DNA of 64,000 nt from Anolis sagrei (Eukaryota; Chordata; Lepidosauria; Squamata; Anolidae): positions 181,342,117-181,406,116 of the forward strand of contig NC_090022.1 of the NCBI RefSeq assembly GCF_037176765.1. Direction: 5' to 3'. Made by a program: the position numbers and the translations under genes. Every line of letters begins with the position of its first letter. Within the stretch, counting starts at the first letter, position 1. Positions 12,337-24,600 of the stretch are shown in pieces. Under the pieces are notes generated by a model that saw nothing but the letters and a program-made list of their open reading frames with translations, made no database searches and was not told the origin of the DNA.

Positions 12337-13290
12337 TTATTATTATTATTATTATTAAACTTTATTTGTACCCCGCTAGCATCTCCCGAAGGACTCGATG
12401 CAGCTTACAAAGGCCAAGGCCTCAATACACAACATAACAATACACTTAAAGCAAAATTAAAACAATTAAAGCAGTATTAAAACAACAAACCACAAGCAAT
12501 AAACAGTACATCAACAAGATAAAACTAGGCCGGACCAGAGTAAAAGGGTACAGAAATTAAAAAGTTCTGATGTAGCAGGAGGTATATGGGATTATAGGGT
12601 AAGTGCAGTGTGCAGCAAACTTAGTTCTACTAAAGTGCTTCTGGGACTTGGTATTGGAGATTCCTAATCTAGAAAGGCACATCGGAACAGCCAGGTCTTC
12701 AAGTTCTTTCTGAAGACTGCCAATGTAGGGGCCTGTCTAAGATCTTTGGGGAGAGTGTTCCAGAGACCGGGGGCCAACACGGAAAAGGCCCTATCTCATG
12801 TCCCCACCAAACGTGCTTGTGATGCAGGCGGGATCACGAGCAGGGCCTCTCCAGATGAACGTAGTGAATGCGTGGGTTCGTAGATGGAGATGCGGTCACG
12901 CAGGTAGGCTGGTCCCAAACCGTTCAGGGAATTGTAGGTAAGCACCTGCACCTTAAATTGGGCTCGGAAGATAAACGGCAGCCAGTGGAGCTCCTTGAAC
13001 AGGAGGGTTGACCTCTCTCTGTAGGGAGCACCAATTAACATCCTGACCGCTGCTCGTTGGACAAGTTGGAATTTCCGAGCCGTTTTCAAGGGCAGCCCCA
13101 CATAGAGCGCATTACAGTAATCCAGTTTAGAGGTGACCAAGGCATGGACCACCCTGGCCAGATCAGCCTTCACGAGGTACGGTCGCAGTTGGTGCACGAG
13201 TCTTAATTGTGCGAAAGCCCTCCCAGACACCGCCGACGCCTGAGCCTCAAGCGTAAGCGATGAGTCCAGGAGGACTCCCAAACTGTGGAT
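12337..13290 (-). mobile_element. L2-type LINE, 3' kilobase
   Basis: The minus strand reads an L2 reverse-transcriptase C-terminus: GVLLDSSLTLEAQASAVSGR, TSKLDYCNALYVGLPLK, QLVQRAAVRMLIG, LHWLPFIFRAQFKVQVLTY. The 3' UTR and ATT tail are at the left end. Confidence 0.88.
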
Positions 13291-13378
13291 ATTAGGAAGA
13301 GAACATCTTGATAATCAGGAGGCAGAATCCAACAAAAAGAAACAAGTGAAAATGATCAAAGACTTCATTAAAACTACC

Positions 13379-13417
<39 letters not shown>

Positions 13418-13640
13418 TATTTAATAATAATAGCTTTATTTTTATACTCCCGGTGGTGCAGAGGAGCAATTCCTGACATGACCAAAAACAAAAAACAAAA
13501 AACCCTGCCTCCATAAAAACAACAGCATAAAACATAATAAAATATAAAATATAAAAACAACAGCATAAAACATAATAAAACAACAACATTATAACAAAAT
13601 ATAAGAGCAACTAGCAACCAATGAACCTGCAATAACAAAC
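13379..13640. repeat. (ATA)n run and A-rich repeat
   Basis: (aat)n at 13379-13437, then an A-rich repeat with a duplicated 23-bp segment (caacagcataaaacata at 13559 and a copy near 13522). Looks like the tail of an older retroposon. Confidence 0.5.
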
Positions 13641-13659
13641 AATTTCTGGGCATGGGTGG

Positions 13660-14585
13660 GCAGGCTGGTGCAACTCAATTGTAAGGACAGTGCTGGTGGG
13701 TAAAGTGCATAAGTCAAGTGACTATCTTTTTTTTTAAATCTGCAATGTCTCTTGTGTTGTTGTGTCACCTGGAAAAATGCAGTTAAACAAATTGGCACAG
13801 ATTTCAATTGATACTGCCAATAGCTGATTCCAAGGAAGTTTAATTGCAAAACTTGTTTCTGATCTGGTTCCAGAAAGTGCCGCCTCCAGTGTTGTTTCTG
13901 CTGTGAAGAGATGAGTGAATCTGGGGACCTCATCACATACAGGATTCCACTCCCCTCTGTTTCTACACACTTTAAAAACAGTTAAAAAACACGGAACCCA
14001 TCATACAATGCAAAACTTCTACGGGCCATTCCTTGCAGGACTCCATCTTGAAAATGTGTTTAAATTGTGTAGAAACTAAGGTTTTACTAGTCGGGTAAGA
14101 ATCGTCTTCAGAACTCCTGAATTGTACAGAAGCAGGTAAAGGCATTTATTTGCACATGGGATGGGAACAGTTAGATCATTTAAGTGATGTTAAAGAGTGG
14201 GCATTTCTGTAAGCAGTCTCAAAATAAGCTTCATTGCTCTTTTTCTCACCAGTAATCATCTTCAAGAAAGTTTTATGGTCATTTTTAAATTGTGCAGGAA
14301 TTGTGCAGTTTTGATATCATTTTACTGCAGCTATAGTTCCCCCCTTTTTAAGACCTAGATTTTGGACTTCTGCAATTGCGAAGTTTCCCTTTTTTTAAAA
14401 GAAAGATGATGAAGAAAGTAGAATCAGCAAGGACTACACTTGCCCATGTGTTAGTTCTGAGTTCTGAGGATTACAGTCGAAACAGTCAAAAGTACATCGC
14501 ATGTGATGGGGGGTGAATACATTATCCGTTTTCCTTATAAATGGAAGGGAAAAAAATGCTAGGCTAAGAAGATGATTCCTCCCAC
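13660..14585. other. No gene recognised
   Basis: Intergenic; no repeat family or coding signal that I can defend. Confidence 0.5.
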
Positions 14586-14588
14586 TAA

Positions 14589-14856
14589 TACCCCTTCGTG
14601 GCGCAGTGAGTTGAACCCCTCTGCAGGCAGGACTGAAGACCGACAGGTTGCAGGTTCGAATCCGGGGAGAGGCGGATGAGCTCCCTCTATCAGCTCCAGC
14701 TCCTCATGTGGAGACATGAGAGAAGCCTCCCACAAGGATGATAAAACATCAAATCATCCGGGCATCCCCTGGGCAACGTCCTTGCAGACGGCCAATTCTC
14801 TCACACCAGAAGCGACTTGCAGTTTCTCAGGTTGCTCCTGACACAACAACAAAAAG
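14589..14856 (+). mobile_element. tRNA-derived SINE
   Basis: Starts ccccttcgtggcgcagtg, box-B-like ggttcgaatcc, ends caggttgctcctgacaca. Best-preserved copy of this family in the window. Confidence 0.82.
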
Positions 14857-15618
14857 GTGATTTGAAATTGCAAAGTTATAGCAGTTAAGATTGATCTCAC
14901 TTTAGCTCCTATGGCTCGGATCTTCTGAATCCTGGGAGTCATATTTTTGTGAGGTTGTGCTGGCACGGTAGTGCCAGATTTGAATTTCTTTGTCTTGCAC
15001 TGCTAGTTTGTATGAATTTATTTAGCCACGCATTTTGCAATCGGGTAGCTTCCCCGAGTTGCAGTCATAGGGCCAGCAACCTGACAATCATCGTTACAGC
15101 CTTTAGACCCGCCCCTTTTCCCAGGGTTCTGGAGGCAAAGGAGGAGGGAGGGGTCGGAAGATTTCTCTAAGGAAGAAAGGAACAGTTTACCACCAGTTGC
15201 CTGCCCTTGATGGCAGATTGAGGAAGCTACCGGTTTTCCAAGGTTATAAAGTGTTTAATTCATTTGTTTGAAGATTTACGCCCAAATAAAGAACTTTGTT
15301 AAACTTATTTTGAGCCTCAATAGAACTTTGTGTTGGGAAATCTAAGGGGCCCTTCAGCTGAGGCACCCCGGTGTCCCGTTGGGCATACAAAAGGCACGTC
15401 CTATAAACAGACATTATTTCAGGCCCAGCTTGCGACAGCACAGAACTACTTAGAATTTTCAACTCCATTTCCACTGAACCATAGCCTTAGAGCATTTTGG
15501 AAGAGAATTCTAAATATTTCATTAAACTGTGAAACCCAGGATTCCATAGGATGTAACACTTACCCTTTTAGTAGTATCAAAGTACTATAACAGTGTGGTG
15601 AGTTTTACACGCATTAGA

Positions 15619-15645
15619 TTATATATATATATATATATATATATT
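15619..15645. repeat. (AT)n microsatellite
   Basis: Uninterrupted AT dinucleotide run. A similar one is at 34518-34541. Confidence 0.9.
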
Positions 15646-15853
15646 CTCTTGAGCTTATTAAGAAATATGTGGATGCAGGTATATTGTTTATGTTTGTACA
15701 GGATTCTAAACCATCTCCGCTGGCCAAATTCAGTATATAGTAGGCCCATGATATTTTCTGGAATTGCTTCCAGGACCCCACATGGATATCAAAATCCATG
15801 CACGCTCAACTCCCATTATTTACAATGGCACAGTAAAATGGTATCCCATATAT

Positions 15854-16095
15854 CAGGGGTCCTCAAACTTTTTAAACAGAGGGCCAGGTCACAGTCCCTC
15901 AAACTGTTGGAGGGCCGGATCATAATTTGAAAAAAAATATGAATAAATTCCTATGCACACTGCACATATCTTTTTTGTAGTGCAAAAAACACTTTAAAAC
16001 AATGGAATAATTAAAATGAAGAACAATTTTAACAAATATAAACTTATTAGTAATTCAATGGGAAGTGTGGGCCTGATTTGGCTGATGAGATAGGG

Positions 16096-16132
<37 letters not shown>

Positions 16133-16236
16133 GTGCTTTCAAGTCATTTCAGACTTAGGTTGACCCTGAGCGAAGGCCGGGTAAATGACCTTGGAGGGCC
16201 GTATCCGGCCCCCGGGCCTTAGTTTGAGGACCCCTG
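15854..16236. mobile_element. hAT (Charlie-like) non-autonomous element
   Basis: Ends caggggtcctcaaact / agtttgaggacccctg; duplication ccatatat / ccttatat. Contains a (gtt)n run at 16096-16131. The same element in the opposite orientation is at 22281. Confidence 0.87.
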
Positions 16237-16331
16237 CCTTATATAAAATGACAGAATCAAGGTTTGTTTATTGTGGGTTTTAAAAAATTCAAGCCATTGA
16301 TGCATAGGGCCAACTCTGGATAATTATTTCT

Positions 16332-16832
16332 AGTGAATCAACAGTTTTGGGCACCACAATTCAAGAGGAATATTGACAAACTGGAACATTTTGAGAGAGA
16401 TGTAACTAAAATTATCAAAGGTCTGGACACCATGCCCTTTGAGGAGTGGCTTAAAGAGCTGGGTATGTTTAGTCTGAAGAGGAGAAGGTTGAGAGGAGAC
16501 ATGATAGCCATGTTTAAATAACTGAAAGGGTCTCAAGAGGAAGAGGGACCAGGCTTGTTTTCTGCTGCCCTGGAAAGTAGGACTCAATAGAGCAATGGGT
16601 TCAATTTCCCGGAAAGGAGATTCCACCTGAACATTAGGAAGAACTTCCTGACTGTCAGAGCTGTTCAGCAGTGGAACTCTCTGCTTCAAAGTCTGCTGGC
16701 AACTCCATTTTTGAAGACTTTTAAACAGAGGCTGGATGGCCATATGCACTTTGATTGTGCTTTTCCTTCATGGGAGGAGGTGAGACTGGATGGCCCTTGG
16801 GGTCTCTTCCATCTCTATGAGTCTATGGCAGG
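16332..16832 (+). mobile_element. CR1 LINE 3' end
   Basis: Encodes [14 protein letters not shown] and [20 protein letters not shown], the CR1 ORF2 C-terminus, and ends ctatgagtctatgg. More diverged than the copies at 26229 and 59054. Confidence 0.85.
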
Positions 16833-17234
16833 GAAATACATCTGTTTTAAAAAAGGACCTGCCTCTCCCCATACAAAGACATTTTACTCTGGCAGCTATG
16901 ACTCCAGCTCTGTTAAGAAGTGTGATTCATTCACCACAGACTCCCACAAGCAACTTCTATTGAAGCACTCTGTTACACACTTCTGTTAAGAAAGTAAAGG
17001 GGGTGGAAAACACCAATCCTAGATCTCATGTCCTCGCTCTTAAACTTTGGCCTTTTCCTGCTTGAAATGATCTCAACCCAAAGGACTTTAAAAGAGACCG
17101 CCCTTCAAGTTATGTTTCCATCATCATAGTACATACTCTGGTCATCAATCATCATGCCCTTACTTGATGGAAAATGAGCTGGAAAGAATTATGAATATTC
17201 ACATGTGTTCTAGGAGTTTTATTTTATGTTACCC

Positions 17235-17270
<36 letters not shown>

Positions 17271-17271
<1 letters not shown>

Positions 17272-18350
17272 TCCTTTCAGCAAATGAAAGAAATAAATGG
17301 TAACTTGACGTGGTTACACTACCTGCAAATGAAAGAATATATCAAGCAAGACAATAAGATAGGCTTCGCCTGGGAAGAGTCAATTTGGGACAAAATATTA
17401 AAGACGAATAAGAAAGTAATTTCAGTTATTTATAATACATTATTAACCTGGCTAACGGAGTGCGAGCAAGTGAAAACATGTATGATAAAATGGGCCGAAA
17501 ACATAAGAAGACCTATTCAATTTAGGGAGTGGGAGCAGATGTGGAACAAAAAATTGAAATATGTATATGCAACAGATTTAAAAGAAAACTGGATAAAAAT
17601 GTTCCACAGATGGTACACCACTCCTAAGAAACTATCTTTAATGAACAAGAATACTTCTGATAAATGTTGGAAGGGTTGCCATCAAACAGGTACTTTTTAT
17701 CATATGTGGTGGACGTGTAAAGAAATAGAGAAGTATTGGACGAAAGTACATGAAGAGCTACAAAATTTTTTGAAGAGAGTCTTTAAGAAGAAACCAGAAT
17801 ATTATCTATTGGGATTTACAGATTTGGAATTACAATTAGATGAGAACGAAGATAGACTATTTACCTATGCTACAACAGCGGCGAGAATATTATTGGCGAA
17901 GTTTTGGAAACAGGAAGATATCCCTACCACTGAAGAGTGGTTAGGGAAATTAAGAGAAATAAGAGAAATGGACGAATTAACTTTTTTCTTGAAAAAGAAT
18001 ACCGGGAACCCGATAAAGAGGACAGATTGGACTCTATATGAAAACTACGAAAAGGAAATAAATAAATAAGAGGAACATTATGAAGTGGATATAATGGAAA
18101 AATCATTGAGGACACAACACCTGATGGAGAGATGGAAGTCAATTTTTATCTTATTTTTTTTCTTTTCTTTTTTTCTTTCGTTTTTGTGTGTGTGTGTGTG
18201 TGTGTCTTTTATATTTTTGTATTTTTTGGTGGACTTGGGGGTAGGGGGATGTACTTCTTACTTTTTTTCCTACTTTCCTATCATCTTTTTTAATATTCTC
18301 CCTCTTTCGATATTATTCTTAAAATCTTAATAAAAAACTATTATAAAACA
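17271..18350 (+). mobile_element. L1 LINE 3' end
   Basis: A long open frame to TAA at 18067 is the L1 ORF2 C-terminus, with the Cys motif CWKGCHQTGTFYHMWWTC and KLREIREMDELTF. A T-rich 3' UTR with (GT)n and a short A tail follow. It is inserted within an (aat)n run, which appears on both sides (17235-17270, 18350-18379). 5' truncated; the reading frame is otherwise open. Confidence 0.88.
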
Positions 18351-18379
18351 ATAATAATAATAATAATAATAATAATAAT

Positions 18380-18775
18380 TTATTTGCATTCCACCCTATC
18401 ACCCCAAGGGGACTCAGTGAGGATTCCTGCATATATACCAACACAGGAAAACATTCAATGCCTCAAAACCATGAATCACAAACACACAAACAAAGCCAAA
18501 GGGAGGTGCGCATCTATATTTCTAAGCCAAAGGGTCTGCATTATCCGTAGACACCTCCTGGTCATGTGGTGGGCATGACTGCATGGAGCCATTTCCCTTC
18601 CCACTTAGGCAGTAACTTTTGATCTACTCACATTTGCATGTTTTTGCACTGCTAGGTTGGCAAGAACTGGGGCTAACAGCAGGAGCTCACCCCATCCCGT
18701 GGATTCCAACTGCAAACCTTCAGGTCAGCAAGTTCAGCAGCCAACCCGTTGCACCACCACGGCCCCGTGATATCC
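18380..18775 (-). mobile_element. Long tRNA-derived SINE with LINE-like tail
   Basis: Same family as 9240-9698; its (aat)n tail at 18351-18379 is the landing site of the L1. Confidence 0.7.
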
Positions 18776-19335
18776 TTGAACAGGAAATAACAATGGAAAT
18801 GAACAAATAAATAATTGACAGAAGGAAGCAGAGTTGTCATTTAGTTTCTTTTTGGTAGACTATTCCCTTTTTTATTGCCTTTTCATCTTCAGTAACAAGC
18901 AGTGTCCTCCCATAGACTTCTATATGCCTCCAGGTGGGGCAAGAATGGCTTTGGATTTGCAATGCTGTTTTTGCTGCCTTCAGCCCCTTGCAGGCTCCAC
19001 TGCAGCCTTATCCCATCTCTGTTGAGAGAGGACAGCTGAGGAAATAGGATTCCCAGAAGGGGAATTTAGTAAGGTATCCTGTGCCTTTAATGGTTGGATA
19101 GAAGAAAGACTTTCAACAGATGTTGCTTTTTAGCTGGCTGCTGCTTAGGCCAAATGGAGGGAATGGATGGGAAGCTGGCCTCTGCTTCTTCCCAGGAAAT
19201 AGTACCTGACTTCTATGGACATTCCCAGGTTTGTCTGTTATATTGATTTATACTACCGACAGGGATACAGATAGACCAGAAAGGCAAGTACCACCATTAA
19301 GAATCAAATGGATAGCCTCCATCTCATGGCACCAA

Positions 19336-19571
19336 TTTTTTTGTTGTGTCGGAAGCGACTTGACAAAATGCAAGTCGCTTCTGGTTTGAGAAAATTGGCC
19401 ATCTGCAGGGACGTTGCCCAGGGGACGCCTGGATGATTAACCATCCTCTGGGAGGCATCTCTCATGTGGCCACATGGGAAGCTGGAGCTGACAGATGGGA
19501 GCTCACCCCATTTCGCCGGTCAGCAGTTCAGCCAGCTCAAGGGTTCAATCCATTGTTTCACCATGGCTCCT
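19336..19571 (-). mobile_element. tRNA-derived SINE
   Basis: Minus-strand copy of the 14589 family; duplication atggcaccaa / atggtaccaa. Confidence 0.78.
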
Positions 19572-19794
19572 ATGGTACCAAATAAATGTGTCTCATAAAG
19601 CCAAGCTAGAGTGCTAGATTAAGATTGGTGGAATAAGACCAGACAGCAAAGCTTGGGAAGTAATTTAATAATTAAAGCTACTATAGTTTTAAGAGAATGA
19701 TTTGTTATCATTATAGTTATGGGTCTGAAAAGTAAGGCTTTCATATTTCTCAGTAGTATCTTACTTTTGTTGTTTGCCTTCATGTTTCTCAGGT

Positions 19795-20000
19795 TCACCA
19801 TGGGAATGCCACCTCATGGGGTTTTCTCAGCAAGATTCATTCAGAGACGACTTGGCTTTGCCTTTCTCTCAAGCCGAGAGAGTATGACTTGTCCAAGGTC
19901 ACCTAGTGTGTTTCCATGTCTGAGCAAGGATTTAAACTTTGGCCTCTAGGATTATAATCCAATGTTCAAAGCAATACACTGGCTCCCAGTAATAACTTAC
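19795..20000 (-). mobile_element. MIR-like SINE
   Basis: gacttgtccaaggtcacc and the tRNA-like aaggatttaaactttgg segment correspond to a MIR-type core on the minus strand. Confidence 0.5.
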
Positions 20001-20006
20001 TATTAA

Positions 20007-20690
20007 GTTGTTGTTCATTCGTTCAGTCGTTTCCGACTCTTTGTGACTTTATGGACCAGTCCACACCAGAGCTCCCTGTTGGCCGTCACCTCCCCCAACT
20101 TCTTCAAGATCAACCCAGTCACTTCAAGGATACCATCCACCCATCTTGCCCTTGGTCGGCCTCTCTTCCTTTTTCCTTCCATTTTCCCCAAGGCACTCTC
20201 AGAACTTTCCTCCAGCACCACAGTTCAAAAGTATCTATCTTCCTTCGCTCAGCCTTCCCTATGGCCCAGCTCTCACATCCATAGGGGAATACCATTGCTT
20301 TGACTATGCGGATCTTTATTGCCAGTGTGATGTCTCTTCACTATTTTATCAAGATTTGTCATTGCTCTCCTCCCAAGAAGTAAGCATCTCCTGATTTCCT
20401 GGCTGCAGTCTGCTGTAATGCTTCTTAAGACGCATTCAACCTCACTCCTCAGGATGTCTGGTTCTAATTCATTCACCACACCGTAAAAACTATCCTCGAT
20501 ATTATTATCCTTCCTATAAAGATCTTCTGTATAGTCTTGCCACCTTCTCTTGATCTCTTCAGTTTCTGTTAGGTCCCTGCCATCTTTGTTTCTTATCATG
20601 CCAATTTTTGCCTGAAATTTACCTCCAATTTTATTAAAAGCAATTATTGTTAAAATAGCCATTAAAAACAGAGACACTGCAAATGCTACA
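20007..20690 (-). mobile_element. BovB (RTE) LINE fragment
   Basis: The minus strand encodes GRDLTETEEIKRRWQDYTED, LEPDILRSEVECVL and, at the 3' end, KRKRGRPRARWVDGILEVTG. The 3' terminus gttcattcgttcagtcgttt is typical of BovB. An internal part is missing and the frame is interrupted. Confidence 0.88.
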
Positions 20691-21299
20691 AATGCCTACC
20701 TGTTATGTAAATGACACTCATTTTATTGTTATCCTCTGGACATCCACATCAGAACACAAAGCAGCCGCATGAAGCACACTGCAAGCTGGGATTTGAACTA
20801 GATTATGTTCTCCACAGAAGTAGCTACAAGTTACAGCTGTGCCACAAAAAGTACCGTATTACTATAGTATATCTACACCTTCATTTGAGAAAAATGGAAT
20901 TAATTACAATGGTTCTAGTTATTTACTCCCAATATCTTTGAAGAACTGCTTTAGCATCTAGCATTTTTCAAAATACACTTAGTTTCCATCCAGGAAACAC
21001 AAAGTCATTCAAGACATATTGAGTAGCTCTGTCAGATGGTTACAAAATCCCCGTGAAAAAGTGTGCGGAATAGTATTGCAATTTTTATCTTTTATATTTC
21101 AAACATATCTCCTGAGAGAAAGAGATACTAGGCAAGTGATAAGATACTGTATTAAGATTTGGTGAGAAGAAACAATGTGGTATGTTGTATATAATACAGC
21201 ACCCGACCAACCAGTTTGTTTCGTTCTCCCCCTCTGATAGATACTGTTTGTAATGAAGCAATCTATCTACAAAGAGAGATAGTGTACAAAAGGTTCCCA

Positions 21300-21543
21300 A
21301 ACAAAAAGTAGACCTTTAGACTGAACCAATATCTAGATTCTTCAAAGAACTGAATAATGTTTTGCTTGCTTGTTCAATCTGTTTACTCAGAAGCGTTGTG
21401 AATCTCTCCCCAGGGTTGCTGCTTTTATTTACGACAATAAAAATAAACAATGTAAGTTAATCTTTAGCTTTCCTTTCTCTTTTTATTTTAGGAACCATCC
21501 TACTAAGTTTAGGTTCAGTTTGGCAGCTTGTAACTCAGCAGCC
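21300..21543 (+). promoter_or_regulatory. APOH-A proximal promoter and 5' leader
   Basis: Homologous to the stretches before the B and C first exons. GTTAATCTTTAGC at 21456-21468 fits the HNF1 consensus at 10 of 12 fixed positions, 76 bases before the ATG. AGACCTTTAGACT (21310-21322) is a weak HNF4-type DR1 on the minus strand. HNF1 control of liver APOH is established in human; binding here is inferred. A pyrimidine tract ending in ttttag precedes the leader, so a spliced upstream exon is also possible. Confidence 0.55.
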
Positions 21544-21607
21544 ATGTTTGCAGCCCTCTTCATTTTGGGGATTCTTAGTCTGGCACATACTGCTCTTACT
21601 CTTCCAG
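21544..21607 (+). CDS. APOH: APOH-A exon 1: start and signal peptide
   Basis: ATG in a gcagccATG context starts 21 codons with a hydrophobic run (LFILGILSLAHTAL) typical of a secretory signal. The exon ends one base into a codon at GTAAGT (phase 1). The upstream sequence is shared with units B and C, which supports this start. Confidence 0.92.
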
Positions 21608-24600
21608 GTAAGTCTCTTCCGTCAATTTACTTGAGGAAAAAAGTATTGGGTTGCTGTAAGTTTTTCAGACTGTATGGCCATATTCCAGAAGCATTGTCTC
21701 CTGACGTTTCGCCTGCATCTATGGCAGGCATCCTCAGAGGTTGTGAGGTCACAGCAGTCCTTCCCAGCATTGCCAATGATGAGAGATGCTGGGCGTCGAG
21801 CTCCAGCCACAGTTGTATGGTTTCCACCTCTGATCTAAACTGAGACCAAGCTGGCTTTGATATGAATATATTTCTGTCTTGAAGAATCGTGGGAGCTATA
21901 ATGGTGGGTGGCTCTGATTCACCCGTAAGCCTCAAATTACCTTGTTCTGACTTATGGATAGGAAAGTCTGAGTAATAGTATTTTACTTTTTTTTTTTTTT
22001 GGTAGGGCATTATAGATGTTCACAAAACATTGCAGATATACTGTCTCGGTCATCCTTACATGGTTCTGGAATGTGTGTGTGCCTTCAAATCATCTCTTGC
22101 TTTAGGGTGACTCCATGAATTTCATAGTACTTTCTTAGACAACGAATACCCAGGGTGATTTTGCCACTTCCTTTCTCCGAAATATAGCCTGCAGTGCCTG
22201 GTATTTGCTAGTGATCTCCCATCCAGCTACTAAGCAGGACTAACCAACCTAGCTTCCAAAATGAGATGGGATCTTTACTCCAGGGGTCCTCAAACTATGG
22301 CCCGAGGGCCGGATACGGCCCTCCAAGGTCATTTACCCGGCCCTTGTTCAGGGTCAACCTATGTTTGAAATGACTTGAAAGCACACAGCAACAACAATCT
22401 ATCTCAACAGCCAAAAGCAGGCCCACACTTCCCACTGAAATACTAATAAGTTTATATTTGTTAAAATTGTTTTTCATTTTAATTATTGTATTGTTTTAAA
22501 GTGTGTTTTGCACAACAAATAAGATATGTGCAGTGTGCATAGAAATTCATGTTTTTTAAAAAATTATAATCCGGCCCTCCAACAATTTGAGGGACAGTTT
22601 GAGGAACCCTGCTTTAGTCTATTGAGGAATAGTTTAATAATGCAAGCAAGTGGTGGGTGGGAGAAAAATCAGTCTTCTTTGTCCCAATTTCTCATTACTA
22701 GTGAGCACTGCCTGAACATCAAACAAAAAGTGGGTGCTAGAAACAACATCACACGAAAGCTGACTGGCACAACCTGGGGATCACAACCAGACACAGTGAA
22801 GACTTCTGCCCTTGCGCTATGCTACTCTGCTGCTGAGTATGCATGCCCAGTGTGGAACACATCTCACCACACTAAAACAGTAGATGTGGCTCTTAATGAG
22901 ACATGCCGCATTATCACAGGGTGTCTGTGCCCCACACCACTGGAGAAATTACACTGCTTAGCCGGTATTGCACCACCTGACATCCGCCGGGAAGTAGCAG
23001 CCAATAGTGAAAGGACCAAGGCAGAGACATCTCCAGCCCATCCCCTGTTTGGGTATCAGCCAGCACGTCAACGACTTAAATCAAGACATAGTTTTCTTAG
23101 ATCTACAGAGACACTCGCTGGAACACCCCAGCAAGCGAGAGTCCAAAAGTGGCAGGCCCAAACCCAGCACCTCAATTCATGGGTGATACCAGATGAGAGA
23201 CTCCCCCCTGGGCACTCAGAAGACTGGGCGACTTGGAAGGCGCTGAACAGACTGCGCTCTGGCACCACGAGATGCAGAGCCAATCTTAAGAAATGGGGCT
23301 ACAGGGTGGAATCCTCGGCATGCGAGTGCGGAGAAGAGCAAACCACTGACCACCTGCTGCAATGCACCCTGAGCCCTGCCACATGCACAATGGAGGACCT
23401 TCTTGCGGCAACCCCAGAGGCACTCCAAGTGGCCAGATACTAGTCAAAAGACATTTAACCAAATACCAAATTTGCAAAATCTGTGTTTTTTTTCCCTTTT
23501 CTTTTTAATCTGTGTGTTTGTTTTGCTCTGTTAGAATTGTAATTCAATGGTTGCTGATGACACGATAAATAAATAAATAAATAAATTACTAGTGAGTAAG
23601 GTCATAGCAGTTTCCCTCAGGTTCTGCTGTGCCTCTTTCCCAGTTCTTATATTATGGAATATTAATGCTGGATATTTTGTTGTCAAATTCATTGCAATAT
23701 TAGTTTCTGTATTGCTTTAGGAAAATGTTTTAAAGTAGTACAATAAATAAAAGATGTTTAAAGAAATGCATTATTGCCTTGCAAAGGTCTGGGTGTGATA
23801 TTTGACTATTTTAATTTTTATGGCTTTTCAGACTTTTCCCTACATTAGACTATTCTTGGGTGGAACTTGCATTTTCAAGAGACTAGCCCTTGATTTCCTG
23901 GCCTCTAATTCTATTTTTAAAAGGGCCCTTTGGTCAGTAGAAATCTTCTATAGGGTGCAGCAGCATAACTTCCTTTTTTAAAATGTGCACCATTCAGTCG
24001 GTTGAAGACGTAGCGGAGCGCTAGTGGTCTCGTTTGAGAGGTGGGAGCATAAAGGTTTGTCCTGACATGGTTCAGTCACTATCATGTGTTGGAACAGTGA
24101 GGTGCATGCTTTTGCCATTGACACCTACTTTTCGAGCGGATTTGGAGTGGCTGCCCCCCTCTCCAGATTTGGCCCCTTGTGATTTTTTTCTATGGGGTTT
24201 TTTGAAATCCCGTGTTTATGTGAACCGTCCAAGGACCTTACAAGATTTGATGACCAACATCCAGGAAGAAACTGCCAACATAATGCCTGCTATGCTGGCA
24301 AGAGCCATGACAAATGCCAGAAATTGGTTTACTCAGTGTATGGAGAATGGAGAATGGGGGACGTCACCTCCCTAATTTGATCTTCAAAACTACGTAAAAC
24401 AAAACTTTAAGTATGCACCTACATTATAATTTTTTTCTGATTAATACAATGGGTTTTATTAAGTTTTGAAAAAAAGGAAGTTATGCTGCTGTAGTATCCC
24501 TGCCTTCTGAGATACTGGATTTGCAATGCACTTTACATTGGGCTAACTTTGTACCAAGTTGGGAAACTCCAGTTGGTTCAAAATACGGCAACCGGATTGG

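Noticed and set aside
14600-14670. tRNA gene
   Set aside because: Box-like elements belong to a SINE head with no cloverleaf that I can complete.
22130-22260. 5S rRNA gene on the minus strand
   Set aside because: Only the 3' half aligns and it continues into a SINE body; it is a 5S-derived SINE.
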